A DNA stretch of 10,550 nucleotides from assembly GCA_027596945.1 (NCBI GenBank), contig JADGJH010001010.1, positions 1-10,550 on the forward strand, written 5' to 3'. Position numbers and translations under genes: made by a program. This DNA is from Physocladia obscura. Its lineage: Eukaryota; Chytridiomycota; Chytridiomycetes; Chytridiales; Chytriomycetaceae. Below the pieces are notes generated by a model, which saw nothing but the letters and a program-made list of their open reading frames with translations, made no database searches and was not told the DNA's origin. Below, one piece after another: positions 1-6,447 of this stretch; positions within the stretch are counted from its first letter, which is position 1; the number at the start of each line of letters is the position of its first letter.

Positions 1-406
1 TGACCTGGCTTTGAGCCAATGACCAAGCTTTTGCTTGATGATCTTGCAAATTGCAATGAGGGAGGACAGGAAGAACCCAACATTTCTGTTTTCTTATTCC
101 ATTTTTCAGTACCTTGAAGAGCCAGTTTTTGAATAAGCATGGCATTTGACCTATGTGTAGTTTGATTTTTGTCTTTTCATTTGCTGCTATTTGTTCAACA
201 GGTTTGCACAGTGACAGTTCCCCAAATACAGTGCATGGATGTTGAGCTACTTCTTCCCATCTGCCTTTTGTTTGGCCACATGGGGCATTGAATGTTCATG
301 TTGTTATCATTTCCTTCTGTAGATGGATATCACTTGCAAGCTTGAAACAAAGAGCTGGCTTACATCTGGGTTCTCTTGAAGCTTCTGTGTTGTTGTATGC
401 AGTCAT
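1..406 (-). pseudogene. Decayed SANT/Myb-like domain gene (dispersed-repeat relic)
   Basis: On the minus strand a frame starts with ATG at 406-404 and runs 36 codons to a TGA at 298-296. It then stays open to the left window edge. Across that stop it reads ...SDIHLQKEMITT, stop, TFNAPCGQTKGRWEEVAQ. This resembles fungal SANT/Myb-like DNA-binding domains, which have an acidic/aliphatic first helix, then F-x-A-P-x-G and a W-x-x-V-A helix. Further family-like pieces continue in other frames: ANLLNK followed by a stop and QQMKRQK near 180-205, and LQGTEKWNKKTEML near 79-130, which matches the S/GTE...EK..ML tail I associate with this domain class. A stop inside the domain plus at least two frame changes argue for decay rather than introns. 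Such domains are commonly multi-copy in chytrid and basidiomycete genomes, often near transposons. The family call is from remembered pattern only. Little of the gene beyond this domain is visible. Confidence 0.45.
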
Positions 407-745
407 AACTGGAGCACTGCTGCTTGATATTTCAGCTGGATTTTTTCAGTTTCAAGTGGCTCCTGCTGTGTTTAGAAGTGTTTTTCTTGTGAGGATTTCT
501 CACAAACAATTTGTTTCATCAATTTTCTTTGTGAAGAATTTCAAAAATCATCTTTCAAAGAATTGTTGCCTGCAAAATCACTCTGTTGTCTAAACTATGA
601 ATTTATTCTAAATTTTTGTAATTTTTTATAAAATTCTTAACTCATTTTAAATGAAAAAAAAAAGAAGTTACAAACAGGGCATGGGAATAATTATTCATAA
701 CAACACCTCTCAAATTTTTCAAAACTCATTATTATTTGTCATTAG
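407..745. other. AT-rich spacer between two diverging relics
   Basis: This stretch between the two decayed fragments has poly-A and poly-T runs (for example at 653-664) and no frame that I can support. The plus-strand frame from 288 to 593 lies antisense to the SANT/Myb-like relic for most of its length and is treated as a shadow. If the two relics were once a divergently transcribed pair, this would be their shared promoter region, but no promoter motif is recognisable. Confidence 0.4.
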
Positions 746-1166
746 AATTCAGTGAATTACTTGATCCAAGTGGCACTTGTAAAAGATATTACCAGAAATG
801 GCATTGCAAACTGGACTATTCTCAACAAGTACTTTACTGATTATGTTGCAATGGGATAATTTGCATCAAGTTCACAGGAAGTTATTCCTCTGAACAATGA
901 TAATGTGGATAGCAATTCTGACAATATCCATTTCTTGGAAAGTCAAACTCAGTTGCAGCCCACTTCTTCTGGAAATAGTGCCACCAACACCACAACTGTG
1001 ATGTCTTCTATCAACATTGTGACATCCTCTGTGAAATTCTCTGCCAGTCCCTCATTATTCTCCACAACTCCTGATTTAGCAATTCCTTCTCCAGTTCTCA
1101 AGAAACAGCCAACATATTATTTTTTTTGGCTTGGGAGAAGTGAATGCACAAGGCCAAGAATCAAAG
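746..1166 (+). pseudogene. Second coding relic, weak Myb-like signature, Ser/Thr-rich
   Basis: One plus-strand frame is open from 746 to 856, has a TAA at 857-859, and is open again from 860 to 1291. The first part reads LVKDITRNGIANWTILNKYF. The spacing of leucine, glycine and tryptophan recalls the first two helices of a Myb/SANT repeat. The second part is Ser/Thr/Asn-rich and looks disordered (for example SSGNSATNTTTVMSS). There is no ATG at the start of either open block. A perfect splice donor (GTAAGT) lies at 1167-1172 after the codons for PRIKG, so the true exon may have ended at 1166 and the downstream exon is lost or unrecognised. The in-frame stop, the missing start and the missing 3' part make this a broken gene or a fragment of a repeat element. 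The Myb reading is weak and the product is otherwise unrecognised. Confidence 0.35.
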
Positions 1167-1296
1167 GTAAGTATCTATGGCAAGGGAACCTTTTTTATTG
1201 TTTCGACAAAATGCACAAAAGCACGACGCAGAGAATGAGTGGGGATAACAGCAAACAAAAAAAAACCAAAAAAAAAAGTAAGAATCAATAAAGTGA

Positions 1297-2131
1297 TCAC
1301 GGAGCGGCAGAAGCAGCGGCAACAGTCTCAGCCTCCGCCTCCTTTGCGGAAATATGGGCACCGGCCTTAATCTTTTCAATCACGGGTTTTGTAATGGCAT
1401 TCAGTTGGTCAATAACCGAGTGGACCTGGGGAATGGCCTTGACGTACTCGACGGAGCCGTTGACCCTGCTAACAATCAGGCCAGTTGTCTGGTTGACCTT
1501 GTCGACGGTCTGCTCGAAGCCCTCGGTGACAATCTCGAGGGTGCGCTCGCTGGTGTGGATCACGTAGGCCGGCACGTATTCCTTGATGGCCGCGCTCGGA
1601 TCATGCGCGGCGGCCTCGACTTTTGCCACCGTGTCGTTGACGAACGTGAGCACGGGACCCGGCGTGTAGGCTGTAATAGTCGTGGTTGCAGATGTGTACG
1701 CCCACGAGGTGTATTTGGTGGCCTCGGCCGACGCCTAACCGTTGAGTCCGTTGCCGAGTATTAGTTTCGACAGTAAGGTGACATATAGGAAAGTACCTGC
1801 GCCGTCAAATCCCGCGCTTGCGTCTGCAGCTCGCCGGCTTTCGCCACCAGCGTGTCCTTGACCGACGTGGCGTACGCAACCGCAGTCTCGCCATGGGATG
1901 TGACTGTTGAGGCCAACTGCGCCGCCGCGTCTTTGGCCGTCTGCGGAATGTAAGGGTCGGCCGCCTATTCAAATGAGGCTGGTATTAAGGGGCCTATGAC
2001 CAATTGCGATCCCTTCTCGTCCCTTCCGCTCCCTTCCCATCAACACAAAATCAAACAATTAATTCACTCACCACTGCAAGATTGTTGACATGTGTTGTCA
2101 CAGTTTCGATTGCCTTGTCAACAGTGCTCAT
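1297..2131 (-). CDS. Small Ala/Val/Thr-rich helical protein, paralogue A (possibly lipid-droplet type)
   Basis: This is a three-exon gene with phase-0 junctions: exon 1 at 2131-2072 (ATG; donor GTGAGT), exon 2 at 1964-1797 (donor GTACTT), and exon 3 at 1734-1297 (TGA). Introns are 107 and 62 nt, with acceptors AATAG and GGTTAG. The product is 221 residues. It starts MSTVDKAIETV and then has a long Ala/Thr-rich, heptad- or 11-mer-like helical stretch. Its most conserved part, from about residue 100, contains YVPAYVIHTSERTLEIV, TTGLIVSRVNGSVEYV and AIPQVHSVIDQLNA. No signal peptide, transmembrane span or catalytic motif is visible. The neighbouring gene shares the same C-terminal block, which shows tandem duplication and confirms the exon 3 reading. 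The helical, amphipathic composition and the YVP...PQV pattern recall REF/SRPP or perilipin-like lipid-droplet coat proteins. Chytrid zoospores are rich in lipid globules, but this role is inference. The gene structure is much surer than the function. Confidence 0.8.
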
Positions 2132-2501
2132 GTTTGTTTCTGGGGTGTTTTTTTTCAATCTTTTCCCAATTCAATTTCCATTCTCCCCTTAGACTGTCTG
2201 TCACATGGGTTAATCAATCCCCAACTCCCTGAGAAATGAACATCTGAAACATTGCGACAACTTTGCTGTTATTTTTTTTTGTCATTCAAAAAGAATACAC
2301 TTAAAGATGAAATTTAGGCCAACTTGTATTGCAATAACCGAGCACACACGAATCCAACCAAAATTCAACATCCAATGAACCGAATAATTCAGATGCGACA
2401 CAAAAAAAAAAAAATTATCAAGCAAAATGGAAAACAAATTACAGAGGGAGAAAAAAAAAATGAAAAAAAAACAGGGTAACGATAACAATAAAAGATGAAG
2501 C
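2132..2501 (-). promoter_or_regulatory. Intergenic region: upstream of paralogue A, downstream of paralogue B
   Basis: This 370-nt stretch separates the two tandem minus-strand genes, so it must hold the 3' end of paralogue B and the promoter of paralogue A. It is AT-rich with several long A/T runs (2272-2280, 2401-2413, 2451-2470). A 10-bp element, TGTCACATGG (2199-2208), recurs upstream of the other copy. I see no convincing gene here; the minus-strand frame 2282-2620 is Leu/Phe-rich and overlaps the end of paralogue B. Confidence 0.5.
2199..2208. promoter_or_regulatory. Shared E-box-like element, copy 1 (TGTCACATGG)
   Basis: On the gene strand the element reads CCATGTGACA, 68 nt upstream of the ATG of paralogue A. 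It contains the E-box CATGTG within GTCACATG, a core typical of bHLH-zipper sites. The same 10 bases occur upstream of paralogue B, while the surrounding sequence is not similar. Binding is inferred, not shown. Confidence 0.4.
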
Positions 2502-3224
2502 TTATTTTGGAACAACAGCAGCCTTGGATAAGGTTGCCGGGGCGGTAGTAGTAACAGCGGTAATTTTTCCAAGCACTGGCGACGAGGCAATCTTGCTAAT
2601 AACAGGAGCAGCAACCGCATTCAACTTTTCAATAACCAAATGCACTTGCGGAATCGCGGCCACATACTCCACAGATCCGTTCACCTTGCTCACAAGAAAG
2701 CCAGTGGTTGCGCTTACAGACTCCTTTGTCAGCTCGATATTGTGGGCAACAATCTCGTAGGTGCGTTCGCCGGTGTGCACGACGAACGCCGGCACGTAGG
2801 GCTTGAGGGCGGCAACAGGGTCCCTGGCAGCGCGCGACAGCTCGGCGATCAGCGCGAGGATGGGACTGGGCGTGTAGGCGGAGACGGTGGTGATGGTTGA
2901 GTTGAGTGAGTCAGAGGCAGACGCGGAGAGCGACGACAGGCGGCCGGACGCCGACGCCGAGAGCGACGAGGCGTAGGTTTTTGCATACAGCTTCGCGTCG
3001 GCCGCCACGCTGACGGCGGCCGGGAAGACGCCGCGCGCAACGACGCGGCCCTTGACGTCGGTCGCGTACTCGGCGGCCGGCGCAACCACGTTCGTCTTGA
3101 CCACAAGCGGCACAAACGGCGACACCACCGAGTAGCCCGCCGACGCAACCACCGTCGCCGTGTCGAGCGACTTGGAGAGGAGCGTCGGGGCAGCTGTCGT
3201 CGTTGTTGATGTTACTGTAGCCAT
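2502..3224 (-). CDS. Small Ala/Val/Thr/Ser-rich helical protein, paralogue B (possibly lipid-droplet type)
   Basis: This is a single-exon gene of 240 residues from the ATG at 3224-3222 (MATVTSTTTT). An in-frame upstream ATG at 3338-3336 would add 38 hydrophilic residues. I prefer the inner start because base composition changes there from AT-rich to strongly GC-rich and the family-like sequence begins there. The outer start remains possible. The C-terminal half matches paralogue A almost block for block: AYTPSPILAL, DPVAALKPYVPAFVVHTGERT, TTGFLVSKVNGSVEYV and AIPQVHLVIEKLNA. The N-terminal half is Ala/Val/Ser-rich, with a duplicated LSSLSASAS-type segment, and looks helical and amphipathic. 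No signal peptide, membrane helix or enzyme motif is seen. Unlike its neighbour it has no introns. A lipid-droplet or membrane-surface coat role (REF/SRPP or perilipin-like) is a weak inference from composition. It lies 370 nt upstream of paralogue A on the same strand. Confidence 0.8.
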   Translation of the reverse strand: MATVTSTTTTAAPTLLSKSLDTATVVASAGYSVVSPFVPLVVKTNVVAPAAEYATDVKGRVVARGVFPAAVSVAADAKLYAKTYASSLSASASGRLSSLSASASDSLNSTITTVSAYTPSPILALIAELSRAARDPVAALKPYVPAFVVHTGERTYEIVAHNIELTKESVSATTGFLVSKVNGSVEYVAAIPQVHLVIEKLNAVAAPVISKIASSPVLGKITAVTTTAPATLSKAAVVPK

Positions 3225-3352
3225 CTGTGTGTTTCTTTTTTGCGTTGTTTGTTCGGTCAAAAAATTTGCGCGTGGGGGATTGAAAAATTGATTCGAGACC
3301 TCATGGGTCGTTTTATCTGTATCTTTTTTATCGCTCATTCAGCAAATGAACA

Positions 3353-3366
3353 CACGTGTCACATGG
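3353..3366. promoter_or_regulatory. Overlapping E-boxes upstream of paralogue B (CACGTG and shared TGTCACATGG)
   Basis: A palindromic CACGTG (3353-3358) overlaps the shared 10-mer TGTCACATGG (3357-3366). The cluster is 129-142 nt upstream of the preferred ATG at 3224, or 15-28 nt upstream of the alternative ATG at 3338. CACGTG is the classic bHLH/bHLH-zipper core. A TATA-like ATTTAAATA lies further upstream, at 3408-3416. Regulatory function is inferred from the repetition of the 10-mer next to both paralogues. Confidence 0.45.
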
Positions 3367-3407
3367 ATTCTCCGATAACACACCCACAGCATCACCAACC
3401 ACTCTAA

Positions 3408-3416
3408 ATTTAAATA
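3408..3416 (-). promoter_or_regulatory. TATA-like box upstream of paralogue B
   Basis: On the minus strand this reads TATTTAAAT. It is 70 nt from the outer ATG and about 185 nt from the preferred inner ATG. If it sets the transcription start, the transcript would include both ATGs. Short AT motifs are common in this AT-rich region, so support is weak. Confidence 0.25.
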
Positions 3417-3582
3417 CTTTCGGCATATTCTACATCCACTCAACTCACTACGCAGCCGATCAATTAATGCTCATACGTTTTTCTTTTGTTTTGCAGTGGC
3501 GCTGCTTACTGATGAATTGATCAAAAAAATTGAATGAAGCCCCACTGGTATGACTCATCCTCGATTAAAAACAGTTGATAAC

Positions 3583-3636
3583 AAATAATAATAATAATGT
3601 AATAACAATAACAACAACAACAATAATAATAATAAT
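3583..3636. repeat. Trinucleotide microsatellite (AAT/AAC)n
   Basis: The sequence is an imperfect run of AAT and AAC triplets: AAT units, then AAC units, then AAT units again. It lies upstream of paralogue B in non-coding DNA. It is likely length-variable between strains. Confidence 0.85.
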
Positions 3637-4351
3637 CATGATTGGTTCAACGGTTCGCCAAAATTCAGAGGACAATGTTGCGATTTCAAGTGTGTTGCGG
3701 TTGCAACAATGATTATGGAGGTGGTATAGATGGATCGCAAATTTACTTTCACAGACTGGCTGTTGCTAGTGTGAATTCAAAACCTTTAATGATTGGTATG
3801 GCTAATAATTCACTGCATTTGCAATAAAAAATGATTTTACTTAATTTCGCTGTTCAGTGAAGTATATCCTCACAAATCCGTTTCCTAAGAGGTAGAACTA
3901 TTTGGGTTCCATATTTGTTTGCAATTTGTTGCTTTTTAGACGCACTTGTTTCTATATTTCACCATTTTTTTTATTACAAGATAAAAAACTATCTCAAATT
4001 TTTGAAAATCCATAAATTTTTTCTGTCGAAAAATTTGATTAACAAATATTCAGCCGCAGTAGCTGCAGAGCTGATTTATTTGACACAAGTGGTGCATTTC
4101 AAGCTTCATGACACAGCACCACAATTATTATATTTCAAATATATGTCAACTTTTTGATACTGGAAGATTTGTTTCCAAAATTCTTTTTCTCCAACATGCT
4201 GGCCCCAAATAAGAATTGGAAAACTGAGTCATTTTTCCCACGCCAAAACCAAAAATCATCCACCTTATTTCTACTGGAGTTTGCATCTGTCTCAACTTTA
4301 TCGTAGAAAAACAAGAAAATATTTTAAATTTCTGACTTTTGTTTCTCTAAA

Positions 4352-4369
4352 TAAATATATATATATTTA
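4352..4369. repeat. AT dinucleotide run downstream of the monooxygenase gene
   Basis: An AAATATATATATATTT-type tract lies just 3' of the monooxygenase stop codon (minus strand, TGA at 4383-4381). In yeasts, UAUAUA in the 3' UTR is a polyadenylation efficiency element. It may serve that role here, but that is inference. Confidence 0.5.
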
Positions 4370-4380
4370 ACCAACTAGTT

Positions 4381-5814
4381 TCAGTTTTGCTCAAACTTTT
4401 CAGCTTCAATTGCTCGAATGACTACTTTTGAACAATCGTAAACTTCCTTGAATGGTTGAGCCATTGGCACACCAGCATTCATTGCACCGACAAATATTCT
4501 CATCATAAAGTGGTTGAATGTCGCTCCAAATGTCGCCGAGTAGTATTGATCTGCCACATTGCGGCTATATTTCGCATAATTAGTAGCTGCAGGAACTCTA
4601 ATTTTGGAATACAATCGAAGAACTGTATCTAAGTCCGTATCATCTGGAAACCGCTTCATCAACTCGGCCAAAACACCAACATCAGCAAGACCTGCTCCAA
4701 GTCCAAGTCCAGCATTCGGAACCATTCCATGTGCAGAATCTCCCAGCAAAACAACGCGGCCTTTATGGTAAGTTTTCAAGTCAGGTAAATCGTAAATACT
4801 TGCAGGTGCAATACGAAAAGACTTGCGCATCATCTCAACAACATTGCTCGGCAATCCCCATGCATTAATCAAATTACCTAAGCGTGTCGCGTGTTTTGGA
4901 AGATCTGAATACGGCCTATATATCCCGTCTTCTTCAGGATCTGGGTCATCAAATGTCATAACTTGAACTGCTGCGAGCTTTTTCGAAACTTTGTATGTGC
5001 ACACCATTCGTTTTTTCGTTCGGTCAATAAAGAACGCCAAAGTTTGGTCGAGTTTAATGTTATTCGCTTGGAGATCGACAACGCCAATATATCCAATTGT
5101 TCCAGTGAATTTGGCTTTACAGCTTTCACCAAATATTTGGCGGCGAGTAACTGAGTGGATTCCGTCAGCTCCGACAACAAGATCTCCATTGACATGAGTT
5201 CCATCTTCAAAATAAACATTATAACCCTGATCCGTTTCTTCAATATGTATAGCCTTTTTTCCGGTGACAGTCTTTACGCCAGCTTTGTAAGCAGCTGTTA
5301 CAAGTATTCTGTGCAGCTGAGCATTAGAGTTAGTGACGGAGTTTGAAAAATCAAGCCCAAAACCTTTGATCTCATGATTTGGCGAGGGGCTTGAAATTCA
5401 ACTTCTGGTTCAATACGAGCATTCAAATTCTGAGTTTTTAGAACAATCTGCGATCTTCCGTCAATCTTTTGAAAGTGCGTGTAATAACTTGGCGAACTGT
5501 AGTCAAAAACTTCTTGAAACAGTCCGAGATCACGGACAACACGGAGAGCATCCGGAGCAAGAAGAACAGAACCTTATTTTCATTCATGATATTTCATTGT
5601 GAGCTTTCCAACATATAGAATATAAAAAAGAGAACAGTCAAAGACAGAAACCTCCAGTCTCGCCAAAATCGACTGCAGTGGATTCATCGTTTGTATTCTG
5701 TTGAGCCTCGGGTAAATTAACTTGATCATAGACAGTGCAGTCATGGTCTGTTCTCTGAAGAGCAATAGCTGCTGCTGTGCCAACCAAACCGCTGCCGATA
5801 ACAAGAACTTTCAT
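4381..5814 (-). CDS. FAD-dependent class A monooxygenase (salicylate/kynurenine hydroxylase-like)
   Basis: The likely gene model is exon 1 at 5814-5652, intron 5651-5573 (79 nt, GT-AG), exon 2 at 5572-5403, intron 5402-5371 (32 nt), and exon 3 at 5370-4381 (TGA), giving about 440 residues. The N-terminus MKVLVIGSGLVGTAAAIAL carries the GxGxxG FAD-binding Rossmann motif (residues 7-12), with the acidic end of strand 2 at D30. The first junction restores ETGGSVLLAPDALRV, a typical continuation for the family. Next come LHRILVTAAYKAGV, the DG motif GDLVVGADGIHS (173-184), and the GD motif GRVVLLGDSAHGMVPNAG (315-332), which binds the FAD ribityl and pyrophosphate. This layout fits NAD(P)H-dependent aromatic hydroxylases (PF01494 type), and the length is normal. 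The substrate cannot be told. No targeting signal or membrane anchor is seen. The oddity is that the frame changes near 5371-5402, so the second junction is either a very short intron or a 1-nt frameshift in gene or assembly. Confidence 0.85.
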
Positions 5815-6447
5815 GGAAACAGGTTAAATTAACTAAAATTTTTCTGCAATTTTTTTTATGACAGCAGAAACAGGAGTTAAAACAAAATATTTGCCTCTCA
5901 GAAAAGCTGTATCCTGAGATTGATTTAGTATTATCGTTCTCAATCGAAAAAAGCATTTGATACAACTTCATACCACTCTCCTAAAACAATGAAATTATGA
6001 CCGCAAATGACTCACTTGTGGACAACAAGAAAAAATTGTTTTTAAATCCTAGAACGGAATTTGGATATCACAACTTTGATGGCAGTTGAAGTCATAACGT
6101 TTAATTTATTACATTGTCATTTGTTCATTTTCTGTGGTTGAACACAAGTTGTGGCAACAACGAGTTCGGAATACCCAGTTTAAAAATGTTTGACAACTGT
6201 AATTTTGACAGCTCTATTGACATGGACTGCGGCAGTTTCCTTCACCAAAAACAAAGCGAACAGAGAGTCCAGGAACTGATAGAGAGAAAAATACCGTTTG
6301 TAACGATATTCACCAAGCTTTTCTATTTTCTATTTAGATCATTCCAAAACTATTTTTTGATGGTGATCGAATGGCGAAATTTTTTCATGGATGGATTGTG
6401 GATTGGAGGGTTGACAAAAAGAAAAAAAAATCTCCTTCGAAAATCAA
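5815..6447. promoter_or_regulatory. Divergent promoter region between the monooxygenase and the DYRK kinase
   Basis: These 633 nt lie between two genes transcribed away from each other, so they should hold both promoters and 5' UTRs. The region is AT-rich and no clear TATA box, CAAT box or repeated site stands out. The plus-strand frame 6114-6470 (118 codons from a TTG) shows no recognisable domain, overlaps the kinase start in another frame, and is not supported as a gene. An ATG at 6371 opens a 65-codon frame that overlaps the kinase ATG. Confidence 0.5.

Larger units (their letters stand above)
3417..4380. other. AT-rich intergenic region with no supported gene
   Basis: About 960 nt lie between the promoter of paralogue B and the 3' end of the monooxygenase gene. 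It contains an ATT/GTT trinucleotide tract, an AT dinucleotide run and several poly-T stretches. A 61-codon plus-strand frame (3642-3827, TTG start; first ATG at 3675) contains the cysteine/glycine cluster VCCGCNNDYGGG. This faintly recalls the CxCGNxYG core of WSC domains, but nothing around it supports a gene. The plus frame 3915-4157 is Phe/Lys/Leu-rich with no recognisable motif. On the minus strand 4285-4145 there is a 46-codon ATG frame with no recognisable similarity. Confidence 0.5.

Noticed and set aside
288..593. 101-codon plus-strand open frame
   Set aside because: It has no recognisable motif, and the SANT/Myb-like signature lies on the opposite strand across part of it, so it is treated as a shadow.
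1354..1764. 136-codon plus-strand open frame
   Set aside because: It is antisense to exon 3 of paralogue A. The GC-rich codon use there opens the reverse frames, and the minus frame has splice sites and a paralogue.
2849..3148. 99-codon Arg-rich minus-strand frame
   Set aside because: It is an out-of-frame reading inside paralogue B; the Arg/Pro/Ser-rich composition is typical of a frame-shifted GC-rich gene.
3642..3827. Small frame with a VCCGCNNDYGGG cluster, briefly considered as a WSC carbohydrate-binding domain remnant
   Set aside because: Only one short motif resembles WSC. The other conserved cysteines are missing and the frame begins at TTG.
4956..5243. 95-codon minus-strand frame
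   Set aside because: It overlaps the monooxygenase exon in another frame; the true frame carries the DG motif and family-like sequence.
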